NCBI GenBank assembly: GCA_008360955.1
Contig: LUCM01009232.1
Coordinates: 1-64,000 of the forward strand
Reading direction: 5' to 3'
Source: Fasciolopsis buskii
Taxonomy: Eukaryota; Platyhelminthes; Trematoda; Plagiorchiida; Fasciolidae
DNA: 64,000 nt
This document shows positions 55,626 through 64,000 of this stretch, in pieces (within the stretch, counting starts at the first letter, position 1; every line of letters begins with the position of its first letter). Made by a program: the position numbers and the translations under genes. The notes beneath the pieces are model-generated. The model made no database searches, was not told the DNA's origin, and saw only the letters and a program-made list of their open reading frames with translations.

Positions 55626-56742
55626 CTATTCTTCTTTGTGGATTATTTCAAAGCACTTTAAGTTCCTTTTACTGCTGGGAACTTCCACAAAGCAGTGGGA
55701 TAAACAAAATCCATGATAAGTCACGTCCAGTACCTCAAAGAAACAGGGTATTCCAATGAAATTGAGTATGAACAATCTCCCAGAGTTTATCATAAGTTTT
55801 CACCTCGTATGAGTACAAAAATTGCAAGTATAATACACATAGTTATTTCAATGAAAAAGTAGACTGGTTGGTACACGGAACAAACGGCTGGCTTCAATCC
55901 GAATGCGGTGAACGGGAGTTAGTTTGATCATATTGGTAGCCGATTCAGTATGCAAAATTAGATTTGATCATGGTCTCATTTGGCGAGAAAATATTAATTC
56001 TGAATATGGAATTCAAATATACCCATGATCCAACAATCTCGACTGAGTGCAGTAGTGAGCGTGTCCAACCTCGGTTAAGAAATTATTAGACGCTATTGAA
56101 ATCTGACCACATTTGATTCACCCGCTAACAAAAAATCAGGTTATTAAGAATTTACCTTTGCCAAGGTTTTTTACTCTATTCTTTCTAGTCTTTTCATGTT
56201 TACTCACTTAGACCAGCTGGGCGTCTTTGTTGAAACAAATATTTGGAAATGTTTTTTTCAAAAAAATTATTCTTTCGTAGATCGTCGGAACCCATTTATT
56301 GATGCTTCTGAGGTACGAAATGAAATAGTTGTAAGCGAAACATTCTACTGAATATGCAAGTACCATCAAGGGCAGAACAGATGTGTAAGCGTCCCGGAGG
56401 CATAATTCGGAAAGTGTTAGGGAGATTCCAAAGGCCGACGTGCTCGCTGCTCGCTCCAACGCTGTCCCATATTTTGAGCTTGAAATGCGTCGTCTTTATA
56501 GTTTCAAAACGCAGGTATGCTCTGAATTCCATATGGTACCCAAAGAAATTCCAATAACTCAGGCTACGAAAGAACTATTTTCTGCGATACTACAATCGGC
56601 AACTTTTCTTAAAGGTTAATAGTACTGGAGATCATAGTACTTTTGCTGACAAAGTTCCATAGGCAGATCAGCAGAGTACAGAGAAATTTGTCACTAGTTT
56701 ACTGAAAAAGAAAAACGAAGCTTTTATTGTTGTTTATCGTAG
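55626..56742. other. No certain feature
   Basis: At 56208-56557 three frames on both strands are open at once, which gives no usable strand signal. The rest has stops in all frames. Confidence 0.3.
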
Positions 56743-56899
56743 TCATTTGCGGTCTCGTTTGCTCCATTTCTGGTATACCCGTGCAGCAATGGAAAAGACC
56801 ATTCAACTGCCTTCACCGAACTGGCCCGTCAATTTTGTAGTAATCCTAAATCATTTTCGCCAACAGATTTTATGTTCTATGCCAACCAAACAGAGTTTG
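56743..56899 (+). CDS. Exon of unrecognised gene
   Basis: The acceptor tattgttgtttatcgtag includes an in-frame stop (TAG) just before the exon, so splicing is needed. The frame is open for 52 codons (NGKDHSTAFTELARQFCSNP, then SPTDFMFYANQTEF) and would end at TGA 56905-56907. A GTCTTT donor at 56900 leaves in phase 1, exactly as needed by the exon at 56963 after a 63-base intron. The donor is weak, so this could also be a terminal exon ending at 56907. Confidence 0.5.
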
Positions 56900-56962
56900 G
56901 TCTTTGACATAACACATTTGCTTTCTTTGAAGTTTTATGTGCTCTAATTGATTTTTTTCTAG

Positions 56963-57219
56963 TCCGACCGTTAATTTGTCACAAGGCGCAAAGATGGTTG
57001 ATGCTATTTCTTCAATCTCCGATTCTGCTTTTCCATCATGCCTCTCAACTGGTCTGTTCTCTTTGGGTGTTTTTCAATCGTTTACGGAAAATCACTGATC
57101 GTTCCTTGCCACATTTGCTTCTAACACACAAAGAAAAAGTTTTTGAATCGATTTACCAAACTTTGCTCACCAGTGCAGAAGGAGGAGAAAAATTCATAGT
57201 TCAAAAATCTTTTGACTGA
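56963..57219 (+). CDS. Terminal exon of unrecognised gene
   Basis: The acceptor ctctaattgatttttttctag is followed by 84 open codons (phase 1) and a TGA at 57217-57219. The product is helical and hydrophobic, then basic: RPLICHKAQRWLMLFLQSPI, FNRLRKITDRSLPHLLL and KEKVFESIYQTLLTSAEGGE. It resembles a helical-repeat protein, but I cannot name it. With the previous exon it gives about 136 residues. A shorter overlapping frame (ending VFQSFTENH) is also open. A decayed copy of the exon's first part lies at 58738-58800. Confidence 0.55.
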
Positions 57220-58737
57220 AGCATGCAGCTAGACTCTCTAATCGACCTTGAACCTTTTCTAACTTTCAGGTTTTTTCGTTTGCTATTCTCCTACATCCCG
57301 AATCGAACCACTGAGAAGCTAATTTCCTGTTGTATTCTGTAGGAAATTTTTGAAAGAATCACATTAGTTTAGGTTCTGCGTGTACCGGGCCCCTGAAATG
57401 TTGTCCAACGCCCATGTTGTTGTCGTTGTGCCTTTTTCCCCCTTAAATTGCTTCTTATCATTTTGGATGGCCATGGAGTCAGTTGATTTGGATGATTCGA
57501 TCACGTGTTTCAATTCATTGTGCATGTGTTCTAGTTTATTTTGTTTATTTTGAATATGACTGATTTCACAGTCATTTATGCAACGGCGACGAATAAGGCA
57601 TTTCAGTGTTTTATGACTAATTCATGTAACAACCGGGACTGGAATTAGAAAATCAGATATTTTGTCCCGAATGACCAATATTCAGATTATATGGAATATC
57701 AAATTTTGTCAACATTTTAAATGGACAATCTTGTACATCACTGGGAAGCGTGCAAACCAAAGTAATTTGAAACTATCAGTCCATAGTCCATTTAGGTCAG
57801 CGCAGTTCATTATGACTACTTGTGGCGTGTCTCAAGCAATTTAAACCATGGTTTTTACCCAATTTTCTTCCAAATCTGATGCTGGGTCACAAACTGGATG
57901 GATGGAGATTTAAAAAGTCCACCTCTGAAATCGGAAGGAAGTGGAATTCAGAGATAATTAGAAACGCTAAAAGTGACTTCCAAACTGAATGTTTAATTGT
58001 AGCCCTGGATTGAAAATTAAACCTCTATGGTGGTGTGATCCTAACCTAACTGGGGCTCTGCTCGTACTCGCCAAAAAGATCCGTGTATGGATTAAAAGCT
58101 TTAAGCTGAATAGCCAAAGGCGAACGGTCCGTAAGCCGCGGAGACGGATCGCATCCAGCTTTGCTGGTTGACAATTTTCCCGTCTCTCAGGGATAAGCCA
58201 GGAATAATCAACCTTGGGATTTGTCATATGACTTTAGGTGGCAAAATTTCTTCAGAGGCGATCTGATCGACTGTACAAAACAGGATTAACACGTTAACCA
58301 GGCAGTTATTACTGTCGGTGAGAACGGAATGTTCGTAATACATTGTTCGGTTCAAAATTCATCACTAGTCACGCACTATCATTTCGGAAAAATTATCCTA
58401 AAAGGCTAGTTTACTGTAGTGATACTTTTAGATTCATTGCATGTTTACGGTTGGTCAGTTATTTTAGTATTGACCTTAGAAATCACCAAGTGGGATGGAG
58501 ATGTGTTGTTCAGTATCTTTCAATGAACAGAAAAGTCATTTGTGACCGTGCATTCCAGCTTCGTTCAGTTCGTTAAGAGGACTAGTTTGGTCTTCTTATT
58601 CCGTAATACTACTGTCTGCGTAACAATATTGAGGATAATCTCACTCCTACGGATGAATACGGTATTTTCGGAGCGATACGCCATAGAAATTGCGGATTAC
58701 GAAAGATGATTATGCAGGCTTTTGCTGTATTGCAATA
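57220..58737. other. No certain feature
   Basis: A plus-strand frame at 58343-58576 is open for 77 codons (ends with VICDRAFQLRSVR) but has no clear splice borders. Confidence 0.3.
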
Positions 58738-58800
58738 AAAGCAAAGCGCGAAGACAGTTGATGCTATTTCTTTAATCTCCGATTTCGCTTCGTTTTTGTT
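58738..58800 (+). pseudogene. Decayed duplicate of the exon at 56963
   Basis: Over about 50 bases the sequence matches 56985-57030 with few changes (shared core gttgatgctatttctt and aatctccgatt). In the same frame it reads KARRQLMLFL, a stop, then SPISLRF, against KAQRWLMLFLQSPILLF. One C-to-T change turned CAA (Gln) into TAA. It looks like a partial tandem duplication 1.8 kb downstream, now a pseudo-exon. Confidence 0.5.
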
Positions 58801-59107
58801 CCAGTAAAGTAATGCAGTCCATAATACATAAAGAAACGTCAAAATCCTTCAAAAGAAATACTCCACCTAACTGTGTACTTTTACTTGGCAAAACAGTACG
58901 GAATACATAGAAAAGAATGTACGTGAAACTCCTAGATAATCATATAAAGCACAGAGATAGCTGGTTTTTGTACTTCTTAAAAGACCTGCTAATACCATAT
59001 GTATTCCCGTGATGGTCAGAAACAATATGCCTTCCCTACTTGACAACTTTTCGGTTTTGCCTGACCTCGTCCGGACCTATAAATATTCTCGGTTTGGGGC
59101 AGTTTAA

Positions 59108-59428
59108 TTGCAACAACCGTGGCTCCACGAGGAAAAAGATGATGCATTCGCTAAACTCAGCGGATTCTCCGGACATCACGATGACCGTCCTGTTCCTCGA
59201 CAGGAGCAAAGTGGCCGAGGCAATACATACATCAGCACCCCGTGGTGTCTACAAGTCAAGTCTACTTTCATGTACTCAGATGTTCACGTTAATTTTTTTC
59301 CCACTGAATTCAAACCTGGAGATTTGAGTAACTTTCGGTCGATTTTGTTTACTAATGTATACTTTCGCTTAAATTCCCCGAAGACAGCTATCAAGATTTT
59401 CTCAATGCAATTTTGGTACTGTTGTTGA
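59108..59428 (+). CDS. Hypothetical ORF
   Basis: Open for about 106 codons after a TAA at 59105-59107, with a well-mixed product (GFSGHHDDRPVPRQEQSGRG, then TYISTPWCLQVKSTFMYSDV). A possible acceptor (cattcgctaaactcag) lies inside. A TATA-like ctataaata lies 30 bases before the frame. No family recognised; may be an exon or a repeat-derived ORF. Confidence 0.3.
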   Translation: MQQPWLHEEKDDAFAKLSGFSGHHDDRPVPRQEQSGRGNTYISTPWCLQVKSTFMYSDVHVNFFPTEFKPGDLSNFRSILFTNVYFRLNSPKTAIKIFSMQFWYCC

Positions 59429-60159
59429 ATTACGCTGACATTTCTTTTGTGCTTAGTTGCTGGTGATTTAATTCCTTTGATTTCATTTCTTTCTTTTAGT
59501 AAACACTGTTGACTTTTCCGCTAGAATGAATGTTTTCCTTGGCATTTTTTTTAAATAAAAGAGATGTTTTTCTATCGCATGTCTACTTCCAATCGAGCAA
59601 TAAACAAGGTTGTGCCCAAGATTTATAACCACGCTGAACACTGGTACTGCACGCAGACTCATGAGCACAAAATTCGCAGGATACATATTTGTTCGCAAGC
59701 CACCATGATACTGAGCGAGATGTTGAGTTGGAGAAATTTCTCCCTGCTCTTGGGTACTGATTTCTGTGCGTCTTGGATTCAACCTACAAGTTAACTCAAA
59801 TTTTTACTTTCCCTTTTACTGCCTACCTGAGACTCTGCACTTGTCCCGATTGGTTCTCATCCCTTCGGCTCAAGCGACTTCATCTTTAGAAAGAATACGC
59901 TTTCAAAACGAAGGACTATACATCGGTCAGGAAACTAACAAAAATAATCAAAATGGAGTTATCCAAACTGAATTGCTCATTCAAATGTAACCCATTGGAA
60001 TACAAAACATCCAAGAAGCATGGTGGTTACTCAAAGGGTTATGCGGAAATTCCTCTGTTCGCAAGTGTGCCACTGCAGATTTTGAGTCCCCGAATATACT
60101 ACCATTCTTCTAATTTTCTTGTCGTAAAAATTTGCCATTCATAAGAGCCTTCATTTTCT

Positions 60160-61470
60160 TTTTCTATCCCAGATATTTATAAACAACTTCTAATTTCTGG
60201 AAACTCGCGAACCGGACGGCCTCAGTTCATAGACCTCAAGGAGCAGACAGCCACTTTATCCCACATCGTTTCTGAATTGTTGAACAGTTGATTGCGTGAC
60301 AGCTGTCATAAGTTCCGTTTATAAAAATGTTTCTCCAAATTCTGTGCAATTGCCTACATTCCTTGGAAAATTAGTCCCCAACATATTACATCTCTTCCAA
60401 ACGTTTCTGATCCACAACAGTATGCTTACCGATCTTCCAGGCATTTTATTGACGCCCTAGTCACCTTAACATACTTCATTTCTTTGGCTTTGGACAACAA
60501 GAGCAAAAGACCGAATATATGCTTCCTCAACTACCGTTACTTCGTGAACTGCCTCGATAGACACAAGCTGCTGTCATTCGTCTCACAGGCAGGTGTAGAA
60601 CCTTACTATGTTTTCCCGTCCTAATGAGTTTTTCCGCAGTCGAGAAAAATTCAGCCGTTATAACGGCACCACTTCCTCTCTTGTCACCTCTACTATTGGA
60701 GTTCCCCAGAGTGGTATGCTGTCTCCTTTTCCTTTCTCTGCCTACGTATCTTCCATTTCAACACACGTCCATGAGATCTTTGTCAATTAGGTAGACGAGT
60801 TAAATCCGGATCTGCCGTTTTCATGTAACGTTTAATTTTCAGATTGTCAGAATGGAATCACAGAACCTTTAGAATGATCAAAAAAACCTAATCTGTCTAC
60901 CAATCGCCAAAAATGTGTGGATATTATATTTTCTCTCATGAAGGGCTCAAAACGCTCCGCCATTAATGACACTGTTACTGGAAACAACTAACTCATCAAG
61001 ATTCAGTAAAGTACCTTGAAGTGACCCTTCACCAAAGTCTTAAGTGGTCATCTGATGTGAAACAAATGTTTGCAAAAATCAGCGTTCTCTCTTTTTATGT
61101 TTCGCCTTTTAAATTCTACCATATACCTATAGACCTTGTCAAAAGTCTTGTTTTTTCGTGTTTTACCTCATCGACTTTATGTATCTCTTCATTTTTCATG
61201 GTTTCTTATCAAAAGATATCGGAACAATTTTAGATTACTCAGGATCTTATCCTCCTATAACGGTTTATCCCGACATCTGTTCATTGGATTCATCCTCTCG
61301 CAACACCTCAAAGCTTGTCGGAAGCTTTTCACCAGAATATTCAATGACTTCTCCCACCCTGTACACGTACACGTAGCAAAACGTATTTTCTTCTCTATCA
61401 CTCGGTCCAGTTGGAGAGATCTTCAAACATGTACCTGAGCAGACTAATGTTCTACTGTTCCCTACTTGAC
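60160..61470 (+). mobile_element. CR1/Jockey-type LINE reverse transcriptase, dead
   Basis: On the plus strand, with frameshifts, the RT blocks are readable. One begins DPQQYAYRSSRHFIDALVTL (about 60410), where the family has DPQQFAYxxxRxTxDAV. Next come LNYRYFVNCLDRHKLLSF (family: LDYSSAFNxxxRxKLL) and TSTIGVPQSGMLSPFPFSAY (about 60695; family: GVPQGxxLSPxLFxxY). Further on are VKYLEVTLHQSLKWSSDV (about 61010) and LSRHLFIGFILSQHLKACRK (about 61280-61330). The catalytic YADD box is not found. It is the only recognisable retroelement reading in the plus direction. Confidence 0.7.
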
Positions 61471-61689
61471 CAGATTCTTTCAGAAAATCCCAAAACTTCA
61501 TTATTTCCACTTTAAAAAAATCTTCGATCGTAAATGTACACACATACCATAATTCTGAGCATGCTCGTGCAGGTTTTTATTCTTGTTGAGAATGTGTTAT
61601 TTTGGTTGTGATAGATGATTATGCGCCCTTTGGAGTGACATGACTTGGCTGATCAAACTTGGAAAGGAGAACGAGAAATAGAGAAAGAA
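61471..61689. other. No recognisable feature
   Basis: Flank of the LINE. Confidence 0.3.
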
Positions 61690-61770
61690 CGTATTTGATT
61701 ATACAGGAGAAAGATTTCGAATTCAAGAACGCCAATGGCCCGGGAACTAAGTCGCACTATGATCAGGTAC
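61690..61770 (-). mobile_element. RTE-type LINE 3' tail scrap
   Basis: agatttcgaattcaagaacg here matches agatttcgaattcaaaagcg at 30770-30790, the left (3') end of an RTE fragment. Only the tail is recognisable. Confidence 0.35.
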
Positions 61771-62216
61771 GTTTGCTCTTACAGAGCATTGGATGCATCA
61801 AAAAACCTTACAAGTCTTATTGACGTTCTTCATTTGGAATAAAGTAAATTTCTCGCTGATCAAGTAGAATGTTTATTCCCCAAATGGGGCATAAACCAGA
61901 TCCGACGGACTGTATTTTCTTTCCCCTTATGTTTACGTGCACATCGTGCCAAGCTACTAGCCTGCTAGGCTGATTTGTGATAAAGTGTCAAACTTTTTAT
62001 CTATACAACCAAGTTTGATTCTTTATCCTTAGTAAAAACAAAAAAATTACGCAAGATTCGCAGTCTTGAAACAGTCATTCAGTTCCAGACAAAATCTAAT
62101 GCTGAATAAGAATGCAATAAACGCTTTTGCATGACAAGTCTTTGCATCCCTTTCGTTGACGCATGCCGCTTAATAAAAAACAAATTGTGAAAATCTTACT
62201 GGAAGCTTCCCTCGCT

Positions 62217-62227
62217 CCCCCCCCCCC
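62217..62227. repeat. Poly-C run
   Basis: Eleven C residues in the pyrimidine-rich intron end before the exon at 62278. Confidence 0.9.
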
Positions 62228-62277
62228 GATTGAGTTCTCTTACTCTTTAAGCTCTGGCTCTATTTGTCTTATCACAG

Positions 62278-62417
62278 GAGCCACCCTTGGTGTTCGCAAA
62301 CCGGTTCGAATAAGACCGTTGCTCGAGAACGGATTTCATAGACAAAGTCACATTGCTCGCGCCATTGAAAATCGTCCGGAACGTGTTCCTCAATTAACCA
62401 AAGTTCAAAAGGCTTGA
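62278..62417 (+). CDS. Terminal exon, basic protein
   Basis: A strong pyrimidine tract ends in ctatttgtcttatcacag, followed by an exon entered in phase 1 and open for 45 codons to a TGA at 62415-62417. The product is basic and well ordered: GVRKPVRIRPLLENGFHRQS, then HIARAIENRPERVPQLTKVQ and KA. Such arginine-rich ends occur in small mitochondrial or ribosome-associated proteins, but no family can be named. No polyadenylation signal is obvious in the following 150 bases. Confidence 0.55.
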
Positions 62418-63369
62418 ACACACAAAGCTCGTTTGTGAACTTCTAATTTACACAACTTTTTTGCCGTCACTTGCACATCCTATACCCATGTATTTTTATT
62501 CTTGATGACGAACCCCTTAGAACTATGCTAGTCGTCCGTCCATTAGAGCATTGCACGGGGATCCTCCGTTTTTAGCACTACCCTTCTTTATATCATCTTT
62601 AAATACGGCACTGATCCTGAGGCTTAGGTTATCTTGCTCAGCTACTTTGCCTAATGTATTCTTGATTCCTCCTTTATCAGCTCATATTGGAACCAGGGGG
62701 CGTTGATAATACACACGTTCCATTTGGAAAGTTCACTTTCACCCCATTTTGCGATGGTGGATGTACACCACTAATAAGTTATAATCACAGTGAGACTTAA
62801 GTTTGGTCATTTCCAAGAGCAGGGTTGACCGGAGGACTTGACGTCTGTACGTGAAAGTTGCAACCCGAATGCTAGCCACTTAAGTGCAGTGTAATCGGCC
62901 CGTCATAAAGCTGGATCTTCTGAAAGTGAGTATGTGTTGAGTTCAGCGGTGACTTGTAGACCTGATATCGCATAATCTAATTGAGCGTTTAGGCTGTAGG
63001 ACGGTTCAACATAGTCTAATGCAAAACTCACTATTCGAATTCGACGACGGGTCAAGAAGTCATCAAATCATTGATGCTCACTCTTGTCTCCCTTATATCG
63101 GTTTGTCTTCACATGGCAAGTGATGATGAGCTTCTCATCATGATTCCGTGCACAAGCTGTTAGGAATTCATAATCTTGCATCCGGAAATTTAGGTGTGCA
63201 GTGTAATCATCGGTTATGATTCGTTTTCCGTTAGATCAAATGCATACTTTTCCGCTGAAAGTGATGTTGTAGACAAGCAGTAAAATCTTGCACAGCATAT
63301 TCAGAATGGGAGGATGGGCAGGTTATCTGTTTGTTCATCACGAAATCAGTATAAGTGCAAACGAAATAG
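62418..63369. other. No recognisable feature
   Basis: Region 62790-63200 has the look of decayed repeat but no readable motif. Confidence 0.3.
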
Positions 63370-63561
63370 ATGATCGGATTTTATATGAACCACCAAATTC
63401 ATTCCGAACAGCTAAAGGCACTGTCGTCTAATTTACATGATTTGATCGCTAGTGATTTACAAATACTATTGGTCCTTTATGTGCACAAACAAGGGAACGA
63501 TGTAACTATTCCATCGGAATACTTCTGTTACCAAATTTTCTTTCCAATGATATTCGTTTGA
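63370..63561 (+). CDS. Hypothetical ORF
   Basis: An ATG opens 63 codons with a helical product (SEQLKALSSNLHDLIASDLQ then ILLVLYVHKQGNDV). No clear splice signals. It may be an exon or a chance frame. Confidence 0.25.
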   Translation: MIGFYMNHQIHSEQLKALSSNLHDLIASDLQILLVLYVHKQGNDVTIPSEYFCYQIFFPMIFV

Positions 63562-63779
63562 ATGGGAAATCAGCTGCGAAATTTCTGGCTGGTCAGCTGA
63601 TCAACTGATGCGTCCAACGACGCACGGTAGCATCGAGTTGCCCTCTGTACTGAGATGGGATAAGTTATAAACAAACAATCCTTCTTCTTTGTGTTAGTTT
63701 GGTAATAGGCAGAATCGGATATTTTGGTACCTCAGTGATTCTGATGGGCGATGGATTTCTTTTCGTCTGTTTTCCTCAC

Positions 63780-63928
63780 CTCTTCCCCGAACGACCAGGC
63801 GGGATGCATCATTGAACTCGTCACGTTTGTTGGATAGTACTTGAAAATGTCCCAAATACCCGGTTGAAAACTTGATTGTAACTCAGGGTTGGAAAGTACA
63901 TTCCGACAAAATCCTGCGAATTTGTCTT
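63780..63928 (-). CDS. Internal exon of minus-strand gene
   Basis: On the minus strand the acceptor ggtttgcttgttgatgtag and a good donor (GTGAGG) bound 49 codons entered in phase 1 and left in phase 0. The product is well mixed and aromatic-rich (GIWDIFKYYPTNVTSSMMHP, preceded by DKFAGFCRNVLSNPELQSSF), suggesting a folded globular domain. One N-glycosylation sequon (NVT). The gene continues beyond the window's right end or to the left. Family not recognised. Confidence 0.5.
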
Positions 63929-64000
63929 CTACATCAACAAGCAAACCACCTCGTCAATATTTCTTGTAATTTCGGGAATCTACGCGTCATTATTTTGACG

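Noticed and set aside
56208..56557. Minus-strand segment FKLKIWDSVG resembling a Rab GTPase switch-II motif
   Set aside because: No P-loop or NKxD motif nearby, and three frames on both strands are open here, so the likeness is probably chance.
59070..59110. TATA-like ctataaata as a promoter for the ORF at 59108
   Set aside because: The first in-frame codon is not ATG and there is no supporting initiator or downstream gene model. One AT-rich match is expected by chance.

Overview
This is eukaryotic nuclear DNA, most likely from a parasitic flatworm (digenean fluke). Coding sequence comes in short exons bounded by GT/AG splice signals, and introns range from about 45 bases to several kilobases. 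There are no operons, ribosome-binding sites or rRNA genes. The retroelements are of types familiar from flukes: CsRn1-like Ty3/gypsy elements, RTE-type LINEs with a flatworm-style C-terminal block, a CR1/Jockey LINE and tRNA-derived SINEs. The species cannot be fixed from sequence alone; a Fasciola-like large repeat-rich genome would fit.

The best identified gene is a plus-strand homologue of LYRM7, a mitochondrial complex III assembly factor. Its exons lie at 26023-26095, 29633-29703 and 29924-30106, with a possible four-codon first exon at 25091-25102. Splice phases match, and the exon join recreates a conserved stretch of the family.

Layout, left to right. 1-14.4 kb: plus-strand exons of one or more unrecognised genes (1454-1954 membrane exon with a broken frame; 4000-4079, 4341-4523, 7360-7737 and 9923-10035 as a phase-compatible chain; terminal exon 14187-14429), with a decayed gypsy element inserted at 10.4-13.4 kb. 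16-17.6 kb: a minus-strand coding cluster with a 48-base intron. 17.6-25 kb: microsatellites, an RTE 3' end and scattered single exons. 25-30.1 kb: the LYRM7 locus. 30.7-35.6 kb: three adjoining RTE copies or fragments. 36.4-40.7 kb: a second gypsy element with recognisable LTR and primer-binding-site remnants. 42-63.9 kb: candidate terminal exons of several unknown genes, SINEs, an exon with a decayed duplicate (57.0 and 58.7 kb), a plus-strand CR1-like LINE (60.2-61.5 kb), and a minus-strand exon at the right edge.

Nearly all recognisable retroelement coding lies on the minus strand, while most host exons lie on the plus strand. Every transposon carries frameshifts or stops and looks dead. 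Calls outside the LYRM7 locus and the retroelements rest on splice signals and open frames only, so they are given with modest confidence.
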